A DNA stretch of 64,000 bases from contig RPFO01000938.1 of the NCBI GenBank assembly GCA_009746045.1, positions 254,001 through 318,000 on the forward strand, in the 5' to 3' direction. A program made the translations under genes and the position numbers. The DNA comes from Mesostigma viride. Taxonomy: Eukaryota; Streptophyta; Mesostigmatophyceae; Mesostigmatales; Mesostigmataceae. The number at the start of each line of letters is the position of its first letter. The first letter of the stretch is position 1. Shown here one piece after another: positions 11,064-30,300 of the stretch. A model generated the notes under the pieces. That model made no database searches and was not told where the DNA came from. It was given only the letters and a program-made list of their open reading frames with translations.

Positions 11064-11791
11064 TGAGGCCAAGCTGAACTCTTCACTCTTGAGGCTGCTA
11101 TCTACAGTGCCGTAACCACTAACCACCCACACTCTTGAGGCTCGACTAGCGTCTCGACTCTCGGTCGCCGGTCGGACGACATCAAGTCGCTCATTTCCCC
11201 CTACTCTAGTCCCAGTCCTGTGACCTGTCCCTTGTCACATGCGCGCGTGGCAAAGGGGAACAACGACGACCTTGCTACAGTACAGTAGAGTGCGCCAAAG
11301 AACTTGTGACCAGCGGACAGGTGCACCGGTGCCAAGTTACAGTATGTGCTCCTGCTTGCTTTAGGTCACAAAGCTGGTCGGGTTGGCAAACGCGCAATCC
11401 AGGAGAAGCACGCTGGAAGAGTTGGATTTACGAGAGAAATACTTCTTCTTCGCATAATTGGACGGATAGAGACGCAATTTTGCAGCTTTCGGGGCACCTC
11501 TGGCCAAGAGTCATGTCGCCCACGCTGTTCCACGATACGCTTGCCCCGAAACCTTACCTAGGACATCTGGCATTTACAGCGCCTTCGTGTCAAGGGAATC
11601 CTGGCCCGGATGCTTCCATTTTGAACGCCAAGAGTCATCTGGTGGAGTGTCCAGTGGTCGCGCCGACGTTTCACACAGAGTACGCCACATAGTTGATGCT
11701 TCAGTAATTCTCGGTTATACTCCCCTCTTTCCCTGCGGTTAAGGCAAGAGTAACGCCCAAGTCCGCTGCTGGCTCTTTCTCTCTCTAACAG

Positions 11792-19083
<7,292 letters not shown>

Positions 19084-19675
19084 GCGCGTTGGGATCAAGC
19101 GCTGGACCTGTGGGCGGTTGGTTGGATTTTGGGCCACGTTAGATCCCTGCCCATACACCTCAACTCAGCTATGCAAGCGACCTCGTCCTGAGTCCGGTGG
19201 GAATGTGCTCCGATAGATCAAGTGAGACAACTCTGATAGATCTATGTAGGGAGCACTGAGAATCAATTGTGCGATGGGCGCTGTTGCCCACAGACATCGA
19301 TTGATGCAAGCAGGGTGCTGGTCAACTGTCTTCTTGTTTTATGCAAGCAGACCTGTAGAAGGCTGACCTGGTCAGCCCTTCATTACTAAGCCTAATGTGA
19401 ATAGCGACCACACGGCTTATGTGGAAAACCATCAAGAAAATATCTGGCCGTACATGCAGCGGATCGATATGCAATACAACTATCTGTAGGAACATTGATC
19501 GTAATATAGTAAGTAGCTCTTCCTGCTTCAATTCAGACAATGCCAAAAAAAGATTGAGACAATCACCGAGGTCCTGACACTGCGAGAAATCTCAAATTAC
19601 GAATCAAATCCTGATCAAGCCTGCTGACATTTATGTTACCCAAAGGAGCTTGTCCAGCTCGGCATGCCATTAAAA

Positions 19676-19770
19676 GTCGTGCTCCCGTTGGGGAGTCACG
19701 GAGCACCGGAGTGCTTTCAATCCCTGTATGTGCACAACAGGAAGAAAGGGCAGAGACCCCCTTTCTCCAA
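19676..19770 (-). mobile_element. SINE fragment
   Basis: Matches the 3' part of the SINE at 370-701 in reverse orientation: stem-loop sequence GCTCCCGTTGGGGAGTCACG, then TGTGCACAACAGGA and GGGCAGAGACCCC. The (AATT)n tail is missing and the fragment abuts family R. Confidence 0.7.
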
Positions 19771-19772
19771 TT

Positions 19773-20305
19773 CATCAAGGAGACAACCAGCGCGCAGGCC
19801 AGAAATCGGGAGAATCCGGACCATGGTAGCTCGAGCCTGCCGTTATCTTGTCCGCGTTTTCGAGTCGTTCAGGATGATGAATATGACTGGAGATGGAAAT
19901 GTGTAGCCAAGGTTGTGCATTGAAATTATCAAGGAGACAACCAGCGCAGGCCAGAAATCGGGAGAATCCGGACCATGGTAGCTCGAGCCTGCCGTTATCT
20001 TGTCCGCGTGTTCGAGTCGTTCAGGATGATGAAGATGAATGGTGATGGAAATGTGTATCGATCCGTGTGCATTGAAATTATGGCTGGCTTACGTGTAGAG
20101 CGACTAGATGACCTAGACGGTGGGGCCGGAAACAGCTTGCTTGACTCAACACGCCCTTATGATAAGGGCGTGTGTTTCTAGCCTAACTGGCCGGGAGTGT
20201 CTAGTGGTGAGCACCATTGCTGCGATCGCTCTCCCACCATTTACGAGGAAATACCCGCAAATGGAAAACCACTGAAAAGGTCTAGCTAGTCAGTCATCAC
20301 GTTAG
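19773..20305. repeat. dispersed repeat family R (copy 2, partly duplicated)
   Basis: Second copy of the 7480-7895 repeat. Its first about 150 bp occurs twice in tandem (19773-19925 and 19926-20075), each starting at ATCAAGGAGACAACCAGC, before continuing through GACCTAGACGGTGGGGCCGG to about 20305. Confidence 0.7.
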
Positions 20306-21900
20306 CGCCATGCCACAGTGATTCCAAACGTCCAAGAACTGCACACGGTGCAAAGGCAAAAAGCCCGAGGACAGCACTTTCAAATGTGCGTTGGGAACCA
20401 AAAGCCCGCGTATCCAGAAAACATCGTGTTAATTGCTGTAACAACGCGACGGTGTGGACAACGAATCCACTGCCAAGCTCGGAACGGCCGCAAAGGAGAT
20501 CCGGCATCACATGCAGGGTTCAGATGTGCGGAGATACTATGCGATCCAGCCGGTCCACGACCTGTTTGTAGAGCGCATATTATTGCGTGACTATAGCTTC
20601 GGGAAAATGTATCAGCGTGAGCGTCTTAGAAAGACGAAGCGATTGTGATAGTCGCGGCATTTGAAATTTGGAGCCCGGACGTGAAAGTAATTATGGGCCT
20701 GAGCACTGTCTTCAGCTATGGCTATATCTCGTGGCCGGCGCATTGCTCGATCATCAGCGCACAACTCGAGCACCCGCGCGCAAAAAAGGCTCATGTGCCA
20801 GCTGTTGTGGCTAGCGCTGACAACAAATTAATCATTTTTTACGAGCTTGCTATAGCCTAGCCACAAAGTTTAAACATGCTCGATCCAAAATGAAAATTGC
20901 TAGGCAGATTGTTCAAGCGCAAGTGAATAGGGTTTGCCATCGACACGGGGCTTCTTAATATAGGGCAACAGGGTGCCAGCAAACGAACCCGCCCTGTCAC
21001 TTCCGCATACTCCAGCTTTAGTGCACCCACAGTTATGCCAGTTCTCCCCGAGAGTAGTTGATTGCGGCTGTGGCCGCATGAGGGAAGACAGGACATATAT
21101 CTGCCCCATTCCCAGTGTGCAACACACAGGGATGTACCACACTACACGTGCTCCGCGTGTCCCCAACGGGACCCAGCGTGATACATTATAGGGCACCACG
21201 AGGCGAGATACTAACGCGTACACTCATCACGAGTTGTACCTACCAATAGCGATTGCGAGGCCAAATGCATGAAGCCCCGGTTTAGCGATTTATGCATTCG
21301 ATGGTCCACTTGTAAATATATTTTGGTTTCCGTTCCATGTATAGCCACAATTTGCCGCTGCATGCATGTGCATACTCCCTGCATATCGGCACGTCACACC
21401 TTCCCTGCATCCCCTTGCACTGCGCTGCTGGATTCCCGCTATAGAAATTTCAGCAGCTAGGCATCTTCGTCATGCCTTGATGTACTGCCGTGAGGTGATC
21501 ATTTGGCACCATACACTTGAACGACCACCACCTTCCTCGCAGGCTGTGCGGCCTCAAATGCCTGAGTTCACCCCCGACCAGAGACGTGGCAGCACAAGCG
21601 AGAGCACAGTGCCCATGCACGTGCAGGCAGGCGAAACTCTGATGGAGACTTATTGGTACGAGGAACACCCGTCCGTTATTTTGTTCACCTCATGTCCTTG
21701 CAGCAGGAATCCATATCCACCCGGACTCGTGATCCGGCCTTGCCTTAAGGTTGGCCAGCGTCTCAGCGACCCATTTTCAGCCTTCATCTTTTCATTTGTT
21801 GCGCATCTTACGAGCCAAATGACTGCATTCCTTGCCTGATATTCAGCATGCAGGGAGCCAGGGACGATATTTTCAGAGACAGTGTCTCCCTCAAGAAGCA
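20306..21900. other. unassigned DNA with one diverged SINE end
   Basis: Only short frames of no recognised family, for example 64 codons at 20454-20648 (+). Near 21120-21190 a diverged SINE 3' end is visible: AACACACAGGGATG, then GTGCTCC-like sequence and a TCCC-CAAC-GGGA stem-loop. Nothing else can be supported. Confidence 0.4.
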
Positions 21901-21904
21901 AGTT

Positions 21905-22504
21905 CTAACGTATTTCACTCAACCGTGCATTCACGTCCTCGAGGTCAAACTTGTCCGGGTCAAAACGTCCACCAAACACTTCCGTAATCCACTTCAGCAT
22001 GTCTCGGTACTCGGGGTGACGTTCAGGGTGGGGGTTGTGCAGTGCGGCTAGTAGCACTGCATAGCCACAGACTCCGCCGCAGTCTTCCCGTGGACAGGCT
22101 CGCTTACCAGTCAAACATACTGGATAACGCTGATTCGAGTCGCGAGGTAAAATCTTTTCAACCAGGATTTGATGATCCCAGTTGTCCCCAAAGTCGTAGT
22201 TGTACAAAAACTTGAAGTTCTCGCCTTTGAAGACGTCGCTCAGCTTCACGTCCGCTTCATTTTCGTCGTCGAATTCATCAAATGCATCCGGCGATGGCTC
22301 CCCGTAGCTTGTTCCCTCAATTGTAAACAGATGCAAATGGTCGTTCTGCCATCCCATCACCCTTTGAATCACCTCGTGGAGCTCCTCCAACGTGGTAGTG
22401 TCGAGCACCTGAATTCTGCGCCAAATCCGTGGTTTACATCCTTCGAGGGAGATTTTCAATTGATACACCACTTGACCAGCAGAGGATTCACGAGGTGCAG
22501 CCAT
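21905..22504 (-). CDS. pRiA4b ORF-3-like domain protein
   Basis: A 199-aa single-exon protein if translation starts at the Met at 22504 (MAAPRESSAG); the same frame stays open upstream to 22666, but that extension is hydrophobic and not domain-like. The whole protein is one pRiA4b ORF-3-like domain: VVYQLKISLEGCKPRIWRRI near the start, ELHEVIQRVMGWQNDHLHLF, an acidic loop, FLYNYDFGDNWDHQILVEK, then YPVCLTGKRACPREDCGGV and GYAVLLAALHNPHPEH-like sequence ending with FDPDKF. The family is common on bacterial plasmids and with IS elements and has no firm biochemical role. Cys and His residues in the ACPxEDCGG segment may bind metal. The gene lies alone between repeats, with the 3' end of the LINE starting 300 bp to its right. 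Bacterial origin is possible but not shown. Confidence 0.85.
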   Translation of the reverse strand: MAAPRESSAGQVVYQLKISLEGCKPRIWRRIQVLDTTTLEELHEVIQRVMGWQNDHLHLFTIEGTSYGEPSPDAFDEFDDENEADVKLSDVFKGENFKFLYNYDFGDNWDHQILVEKILPRDSNQRYPVCLTGKRACPREDCGGVCGYAVLLAALHNPHPERHPEYRDMLKWITEVFGGRFDPDKFDLEDVNARLSEIR

Positions 22505-22921
22505 CGGACCCGGCGTAATGCGTATCACTCGTACAATATTGCTGGTGAAGATTGCATCATCAAACATACAAACTAAAACGGAAGCAAACAGACAGCATAA
22601 CTGAATTCCCAATACAATTATCCTTATATATTGGTCTTTATAAATGTACCATCCATCGTCGTGCATCGTCCACCATCGCTGTTTTTTGCCAGTCGGCTGT
22701 CATCCACATACACTTACCCTTGTACGGTGTTCAGCTTACCTTGTACACTTTTACCAGGTTAAGCCTAGGACAGTAGGGCCCCCCACACACACGCTTGAGA
22801 CTTTTTTTTTTTTTTTCCGGTGAAATGGGTGTTAGTTTATTTCCATATAACAGTTAAGGTGACCCAGGTATGCCAAAAATAGCCTGAAATGCCTAGTTTT
22901 GCCTAAATTGGGGTGCCCGCA

Positions 22922-25900
22922 TTAATAAGGCGCGCCCTGCGACCAAGGTAGCCATTGTACTGTAGATATATCGTCATCCGGCATACGTGTAAAGACCTGG
23001 TTCATGCCCATGAGTGCATGGAAGACTTCCAGGGGGCTGGGGGTGTCATTGTTAGGGCCCGGGTCCCATACTTTGTGTTGTTCCGTCGCCAGGAGCCAGT
23101 AACGACGCATAGCCAGGTTCCAAGAGGAGATAAACCGGCGGACCACGGCACCTCTCGTGTACGCGGCACGTAACGTGAATACGGTCTCGTTGCGAACTTG
23201 CCATATGGTGTGAAGCATCGTCGTGCGTAGCCATATCCATGCCATCTGGTTGGCTGTGAGGCTCGCGTCCCGTAATCCCGTGATGCCGAAAATAACCGTA
23301 GATAGTGTGACGGTGGTGGGGGGAGCTGTAATAGCCATCCACTTGGCCCATATACCCAGCAGCCATTGCCAAACCCCGGCGAGTTGGCAGTCCAGAAATC
23401 TGTGCTCAATTGTTTCATCTGGAAAGTTGCATAAGCACGCCGCCGCGTGGGAGTACCGGTGGTGCAATTGGGAATTGACCCCGATGGCCCGATGCATAAG
23501 CAGGTGCTGGACGTCGGTGGCCCGTTTGTCAACCAATGGGTGATCAACTGCCAAGGTAATGTTCTTGATCCAGGTGTAGCCCGGCCACTCGGGGTGCCAG
23601 CGCAGGCGACCCGGGTGCATCCTATGATTTTTATGTAGAAGTAGCCGGTATCCCCAGTCTGCCGTGTACTCGAAAAGGCACTTCGTCATGGGGGTGCCGC
23701 CAGATGTGAGGACCCACCCAAATTCTAGCGGGTCTAGAGCAAGCGTGTCCAGTCGCCCTTTGCCAACATGTAGCCATGTGGTGTCGCGTATCACTGTGGT
23801 GGGGTCCAAGGGTAACATGCACGCCTGTGACAGTGACCACGGGACCACTCGAATGCGGTGACATTGAAATGCTGGAATGTAGGCGTACGATGTAATCAAT
23901 TTGCCGAGAAGTCCTTGACCGTCGGGTGTCTCCTGGAGCAATTGTATGGTAACGCCCGTCGACGCGACCGCAACGATGCAGCCCTTATGTATGGGCGTGT
24001 CGCGATCCGGGTAATAGCTCACCCATTCCCCGACTTGTAGGGGTTTGCGTGGGGTTGTCATGAGGGTATGCCATCCTGCGGGAATTGCTTGTAGAAGGTT
24101 GTCCCAAGCTGGTCGGCTGGGCATGTTTGCGATCCACGCACTGATTTCCGTGTATGTTAGGAGGCGATATCGGTCACCGTCAGCCGCGTATAAATCGATG
24201 ATTCGCGTAACCGGCGGGTTGGCCGTCAAAAAGCCCTCATATGGGTTGCGGCCGCTTAAAACACCAAACACATTATGCTCACTATCGCGCAGCAAATCAT
24301 TGAAATATAATGGTTGGCGTGCCACCTCTTCCCGCGTGGTAGGGTGAGCAATTCTGTCCGGTTTTAGGTTCTTATAACCTTTCCACATACGTGCCCAGTA
24401 CCATGATAAGCCTTTATACGAAGTGAGCGCACATGTAAGTATTGCTGCCCCCAAGTGCCATGATGTACCATTGTTGTGGGTATAGGTTGTGGCGAAAGCT
24501 TCTTGTGCCAACATACAACCAGGGTGTGCGTTTACGCCTATGAAAGCGGTTAGGATCTGTTTGGTGTACACTGACCATAAGCGCCACTCCATATTATGTA
24601 AGCCCAAGCCTCCTTGAACCCATGGCATATAGGACATGTCCCGATCGATCCATCCCGGCACCGTGTGTGTTATGATACCCTGCTGTTTCCAAACAAAATT
24701 GCTGCCGATTCGTTGGATGATCTTGGTGGTGTACTCGTTAGGTGGGTGACCTTGGCAGTAGTAGAGCACTTTGGAGAATAACATTTGGTTGGTGATGAGG
24801 ACCCTGCCCCGTAGGCTGAGACGGGGAACCGCTGCCCATCTTGATGCCGCTTGGAGCATGCCTGTGAGTTTGCCACTGTGTGTTGTGTTGTCATACAAAA
24901 AGGTGGGGTGTTCAGCAAGACGTCCATCCATAGTGCAACCGATAGGGCAGTTGTGTAATAGGTGGTGACCGTCTGGCTGGACCCATGTCACAGGCAGATT
25001 AGGGAGTGATAAGCGGGGGGAGGATCCTCTCCCGATGTGCAGCCCCGTGGACTTTTGCACGTTACACCGCTGTTGAGAGGCCATAGAGTATGTCGTGATA
25101 TTCTCCATGATAGCATGCACATCGGTAGTGGAGGTGCAGACATTAGTGGTGTCATCAACATAAGCAGTTTGGAACAAACCTCGCGGTTTACCTTGGATGG
25201 GGAAGCCCCTGATCCTGTTGTCGCGAGCGTGCAAAAAGAACAGCCCGGCATGCGCAAGAAGAAACAGGAGCGGGGACATGCAGTCGCCTTGTGGGAGTGA
25301 CCTAGAGCTAGTGCCTGTGCGTGAGAAGTGCCCGTTTAGGAGTAGGGTCCATGAGAGCGATTGAATCATACCGATGGTGACATGCGTGAAAGTGCCACCA
25401 AATCCGAAACCGCGCAATGTCTTCTCAAGGTAGTCCCAACACATGCGGTCAAAAGCTTTTTTGAAATCCCAGAATAGTATGATGCCGAGTATGTTGTGGC
25501 GCCACGCTTTTTCCACTATGTCCATAAGCATGGTAATGCTATCGTTTATGTGTAGGTTAGCGCGGAAGCCGACTTGTTCCGGACCGATTAGGTCGTCGAG
25601 TACTGTGTAAATGCGTAGTTGTAGTATTTTACTGATGATTTTGTACGCAACCGTGAGTAGTCGTATGGGACGGTAGTTTTGCCATTGAGTTTTAGACCCC
25701 TTTTTAAATATGAGGATTAGTGCGGTTTCTGCCCAGTTGCCAGGGACGATACCTGTGCGCCATACTTCGAGGACGCATTTGTAAAAGCCGGCAGAAAGGT
25801 CGGGCCAAAACTTCCTCCAAAATTCTACAGGGATGCCGTCCACTCCGGGTGCACTACCGAGTTTGATTTTGAGCATAGCAGCCTGTGTCTCAGCTTGTGT

Positions 25901-27328
25901 GGGTGTCTGATCTAGTTCTTGCTGCTGCGTGGTGGTGAGGCGCCGTGGTATCGCCTGAAGGACTTGGTGGATAGCTTGAGGTGCTTGAGGGTGCGGTTTA
26001 CTTCGGAATAGCTTCGTAAAATATTGATGACCGCTGTTTAGTATGGAATGGGTGTCGGTGTGGATGCCCTGGTCGTCGTGAATTTCAGTTATCAGCGTGT
26101 GTGTTCGTTGCTTCGGGAGGAGTGCAAAATATTCTTTATTCATTTTTTCCCCCGTTGTGTGCCACCAAAGGTTTTCCGCATCTATGGCGTTAGCGTGTCT
26201 TTCGTATCGTAGTTTGTCCAAGGCTAGCTGGGCTTGTTGCATTTTCGCCATGTCATAAGTAGTGAGTGTTTGCTTAAGTTGTAGACGATTGACAATACGT
26301 TCGTAACATCGGTATTCATGGCCTTTCTGTTGTCTAAGCTCAGCAGTGTATTTCTTAGAAAGTTGCAGTACATGTTGTAGGCCGGCTTGCATCCATCGAC
26401 AATGATCGGTATAGTGAGGGATGCTGGCCACCCACTCTCGCCAAAAAGCTTTTACTTGAGCCGTGAATGTTTGATCCCTCAATAAGTCTCGGTTGAAGCG
26501 GGGGATACCGGGTCCCCGCGTCGGTGGGGTGTGGTGCGTTAAGGTGATAATACAAGGGTAGTGGTCCGAAAGAGTGATAGAGCGATCTACCCTAGCATGA
26601 CATACAAGGTCCGCCCAAGCGTGCGTGGCATAGATTCTGTCTAGACGGCGTGTGATGCGGTGACCGTCGCGTGTTGCAAGCCAAGTGTGGTCGTTGTCCC
26701 TGGAGCGCAGTAGGTCGTGTAGGTTAAGCTCTAGTAGCTGTTCGTGAAAGGGGTTTGTACGTGATTGAGGGTGCGCCGCCATGTCTAGATTGAAATCACC
26801 CATCAATATGACCTCCAGGCCGTGGGAAATAATGGCGTGGATCATCTGAAACATGTCTTTGAAAAAATTATGTTGTTCAGCTGGGTCGGTTGGGGCGTAA
26901 ATTGAAAGAAGGTACCCCTGCTTGCTACCCCAGGTGATGTGCTGTCGTACCCAGCGGCCTTGCCATTGAGCCGCCGCCGTATCTACCGGTTGGGACCAAG
27001 TGTGGCAGGTGAGGTGTGAGGAAGCCGTTTTACGGTATTGAATCAAAGCTGTGCCCCCCTGGGTTCCTCGCGCCCAAGCCCATCGACTCTCACTATTAGG
27101 AGCTAGTGCTCTCACTGCTTTGTTGGCCGTGACCCCGGGGCCTTGAATTTTATGCTCTTGCAGGCCCAGCCAGATCTCATGGGCTGGGCCGCCGTAGCCC
27201 TGCAGTAATGATGCGAGGTGAAGGGTTAATTGCTTGATACGAGTAGTATTGGGAATGCCATTAGCAGTACGTACTCCATAGCTATTGAGACCACGTACAT
27301 TCCATGATACTATGGTGAGTTGGCTCAT
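22922..27328 (-). CDS. LINE ORF2: endonuclease-reverse transcriptase, intact
   Basis: 1468 aa, uninterrupted. The N-terminal 230 residues form an apurinic-type endonuclease: VSWNVRGLN, LGLQEHKI (metal-binding Glu), SIYAPTD, LMGDFNLD and LSDHYPCI. The reverse transcriptase follows at about residues 480-780: GSAPGVDGIPVEFW, NYRPIRLLTVAYKIISK, GFRANLHINDS, WDFKKAFDRMCWDYL, LPQGDCMSPLLF and the catalytic AYVDDTT. The C-terminal third contains a zf-RVT-like cysteine/histidine motif (CLCNFPDETIEHRFLDC, about residue 1300). This layout matches L1-like elements of plants and algae. It nicks target DNA and copies its own RNA at the nick. All catalytic motifs are present, so it may still be active, although ORF1 of this copy is broken. 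Confidence 0.96.
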   Translation of the reverse strand: MSQLTIVSWNVRGLNSYGVRTANGIPNTTRIKQLTLHLASLLQGYGGPAHEIWLGLQEHKIQGPGVTANKAVRALAPNSESRWAWARGTQGGTALIQYRKTASSHLTCHTWSQPVDTAAAQWQGRWVRQHITWGSKQGYLLSIYAPTDPAEQHNFFKDMFQMIHAIISHGLEVILMGDFNLDMAAHPQSRTNPFHEQLLELNLHDLLRSRDNDHTWLATRDGHRITRRLDRIYATHAWADLVCHARVDRSITLSDHYPCIITLTHHTPPTRGPGIPRFNRDLLRDQTFTAQVKAFWREWVASIPHYTDHCRWMQAGLQHVLQLSKKYTAELRQQKGHEYRCYERIVNRLQLKQTLTTYDMAKMQQAQLALDKLRYERHANAIDAENLWWHTTGEKMNKEYFALLPKQRTHTLITEIHDDQGIHTDTHSILNSGHQYFTKLFRSKPHPQAPQAIHQVLQAIPRRLTTTQQQELDQTPTQAETQAAMLKIKLGSAPGVDGIPVEFWRKFWPDLSAGFYKCVLEVWRTGIVPGNWAETALILIFKKGSKTQWQNYRPIRLLTVAYKIISKILQLRIYTVLDDLIGPEQVGFRANLHINDSITMLMDIVEKAWRHNILGIILFWDFKKAFDRMCWDYLEKTLRGFGFGGTFTHVTIGMIQSLSWTLLLNGHFSRTGTSSRSLPQGDCMSPLLFLLAHAGLFFLHARDNRIRGFPIQGKPRGLFQTAYVDDTTNVCTSTTDVHAIMENITTYSMASQQRCNVQKSTGLHIGRGSSPRLSLPNLPVTWVQPDGHHLLHNCPIGCTMDGRLAEHPTFLYDNTTHSGKLTGMLQAASRWAAVPRLSLRGRVLITNQMLFSKVLYYCQGHPPNEYTTKIIQRIGSNFVWKQQGIITHTVPGWIDRDMSYMPWVQGGLGLHNMEWRLWSVYTKQILTAFIGVNAHPGCMLAQEAFATTYTHNNGTSWHLGAAILTCALTSYKGLSWYWARMWKGYKNLKPDRIAHPTTREEVARQPLYFNDLLRDSEHNVFGVLSGRNPYEGFLTANPPVTRIIDLYAADGDRYRLLTYTEISAWIANMPSRPAWDNLLQAIPAGWHTLMTTPRKPLQVGEWVSYYPDRDTPIHKGCIVAVASTGVTIQLLQETPDGQGLLGKLITSYAYIPAFQCHRIRVVPWSLSQACMLPLDPTTVIRDTTWLHVGKGRLDTLALDPLEFGWVLTSGGTPMTKCLFEYTADWGYRLLLHKNHRMHPGRLRWHPEWPGYTWIKNITLAVDHPLVDKRATDVQHLLMHRAIGVNSQLHHRYSHAAACLCNFPDETIEHRFLDCQLAGVWQWLLGIWAKWMAITAPPTTVTLSTVIFGITGLRDASLTANQMAWIWLRTTMLHTIWQVRNETVFTLRAAYTRGAVVRRFISSWNLAMRRYWLLATEQHKVWDPGPNNDTPSPLEVFHALMGMNQVFTRMPDDDISTVQWLPWSQGAPY

Positions 27329-27355
27329 GTTAGTGGCGTATCAGGCAGGTCTTAC

Positions 27356-30300
27356 CTAGTCACGGTGGGCGCGGCCGCCACGTCCGTTGCGTCCGGCGCC
27401 GCCACGGATGTCCAGGCCGGTGTTGTGAGTGACCCCGGTGGCTGCCGGCCGGGCGCGCTTAGTTCCTTGCCCCGGCGCCTCCGTGTCCATGTGTTCCCCG
27501 ATCTCGTCCCCCTCCTCAAGATTCTCCGGTAGGCTGAGCTCTGCCCCGTTGGCGGCGTTGGGAATGTGCAGCGGCGATCCCGGTGGCTCGGTGTCCGCGG
27601 TTGGCTGGTCCTTGCGGCGGACAGGCCTGTACTGTGGCCAGGGGGTGCTGCTGCCCTCGAAAAGTTGCTTCTTGGACGTTAGTAGCCATCGCCCGGCCGC
27701 ATCCGGTATCTTGCCCGTGTCATCTGGCTGGTATGTGCCTGGGAGGAGGATCTTCACTAGGTCAATTCCCCTCCTGGGACCCCCATTCTCAACGTGGGCC
27801 ATGTGAAGGGTGGGGGTTTCCGGGTTGAGTGTGACCAGTGGGTTCAGCGCCAGGCTGTCAATGTGCATCTGCGCGTCGGTCCAGAAGTCGAGTGGGCGTT
27901 GTGTTTTGTACCCACGAGGTTCCCAGACGTACAGGTAGGGTTCGTTGGCCTCGTTGAGCGGGCAGAAAATGGAGTCCTCGTTGCCGGTTGAGGTGATGAG
28001 AAGGTGGAGCTTGAGGGCAATCCTTGCCCCCGCCGGCATACCCAGGTCGTGACAGACCCTCCAGTCGGCCAGTCCGTTCCAGAGGAAGCGGTTGATATCC
28101 TCTCCCATGGTTGTGTTCCGGCTGCCGTTGGGATCCTGGGCATTATCGGGGCGCGGTGTGGGGCCGAGGTTGGCATGAGCCATGCGGTCCTTCTTAGCCC
28201 TGTTAGCCGTGGACCTGTGCGGGCAGTCCTTAGGCTCATGTTCCCGGCTCCTCATGCAGCTGGTGCACACCGGGCGCTCCATGTCGATCTGCGTGGTGAT
28301 CTTGTGGTTGCTGGCGATCTTGCCGGAGTTGTCGTGAGTTTGCACCGTGATGATGTCCGGAATGCAGCGGGGCCCATCCTCCGAGTAGCCGCCCGGCATG
28401 CCGTAGATCAGGTTTAGACCGTCTCCTGTAAGCCCACGTGCCGGGTCGAAGTTGGGTGTGAACCCCATGGCTGCGGAGTTCACCTTGATTTCTTCTTTTG
28501 CGGCCCGTGATGCTTTGCCTTGAACGGATTCCTCGTAGAGCGCCGGGTTCGACGGCGTGCCCCAGGGTCTGATAAGCATAGGTATCACCGCAATGTCGCG
28601 TGTTTCTGCCGGTAAGTGCGACAGAGTGAGGGTGAATTCGGCACCACTGTACTCGGGCTGGTACTTGTGAAGCCGGAAGACCTTGGGGCCCAGCATGATG
28701 GACGGGTTGCCCTTGCCGTGGACGTAAGCTTTAACCCGTGTTTTTTTTTTTTAGAACGCGATATACTGCGTTGTAAGCTATTTATAGAACACGTCATAAC
28801 ATCTAGGGAAAATTTTTTTTCATAGTCATGTGTATACTTTCCTGAAAGCCCATAAATCAAAGGATTTTTTGAGCTACTCAGACCTACAAAATGCTAATTC
28901 ATTAGAGAGATACACTGGTTTGAATACAGGGGGGTCTGGCCATGACCGCGATTTGTTGACCCTAGGTCACAAGTCATGTGCTTATTCACAAATGGTTCAT
29001 GAAAAAAATCTGGCTTCTTGCACGAGCTATGGGCAACATATGCAGGCTCTGTGAAACAAAACTCAGGCCCATTGGGCCACTGGAGCTATTTTTTATTAGC
29101 ATTACAATTACAACGCAGTACAACGCAGTGGGAAAAATGAGAGCCCTTCACAACATGACCCAACGACACGAGCCCCATAAACGGGGATATCATGAGCTAG
29201 GAGGGTCAAAACGTTGAAAATAGGTGTTGTATAAGTTATACAGCATCAAACATGCATCAAACATCATGACTGGATGACATAATATGACTGAATCAGGCAG
29301 CCATAGCCAAAGCATCATCCACTCTCACAACGTGTTGAGCACATGCCTCGTGGGAAGGGAGGCACTGGGTTTTCATTCCATAACGTGTGCAATACTGAAA
29401 GAAAGAGGCATGTGTAATGCAAAGCTTGGATAGGTTGAGTGATCCATGAGCTTACATGCAGGCAAAGATGACGCTGGAATGCATGCTAGCAAATGGTGGC
29501 AAGATGCTAACAACGCATGATTATACACCATGATTATGGGCACCTAGCTTATCTTCTTGCACAATCAACGCAGTATAAACCATCAATATCCAATCCTCAC
29601 GATATATGCACGGCTTGACGACGTATACAGCACCTAAATACTGCACAACTGCAGCCTGCTATGGCTGACATGCAAGCAAGGTCGAGTAGGATGGCGGTCT
29701 TAGAGAGGCTGGGCAGAGGTCGGTAGAAATAAGTGGAAAACTGGCAGAAACTAGGTAGAAACACGATATACTTACGCCTGCAAGCACTATTGAGCCGGTG
29801 GCAGAGGCCATTTCCAGGAAAATACAGCATACCGTAGCAATAGCCACGGTCACGCCTTACGCTATTTGCAGGCACCATCATGCCCGGAGCTACCCAATAA
29901 AAGTCTGCACAAATCTCGGTTTAGCCGAGAGTCCGGGCGTTCGGAATGAATAAACATGTGTTAAGAAGTCGAAACACCATGGAAATACCAAGCATGGTGC
30001 CGCAGCAGACCCGAGTCTTGACGTAATAATATGTATGCCGGTTTCCAGGGTTTCCGCATGAAAGTTGGGTGAGAAACTGGAAAAATCTACGTTTCCTTTG
30101 CCCCAGTACCTCAACAAACTCGTAGAAACCTAATTATCAACCTTTGAACGCGTCATCATGGTCGTGCCACCCAACAGCCACTGAAATTCGCGCGAAAACT
30201 GGCGAGATCTACCTGCCGCCATCGCCGTCGTCTTCACCTTCGTCCCGCGAAAATGCCTGATTTCAGTGGTACATATTTGTTTGCAGCTGTCACAAAAAAA

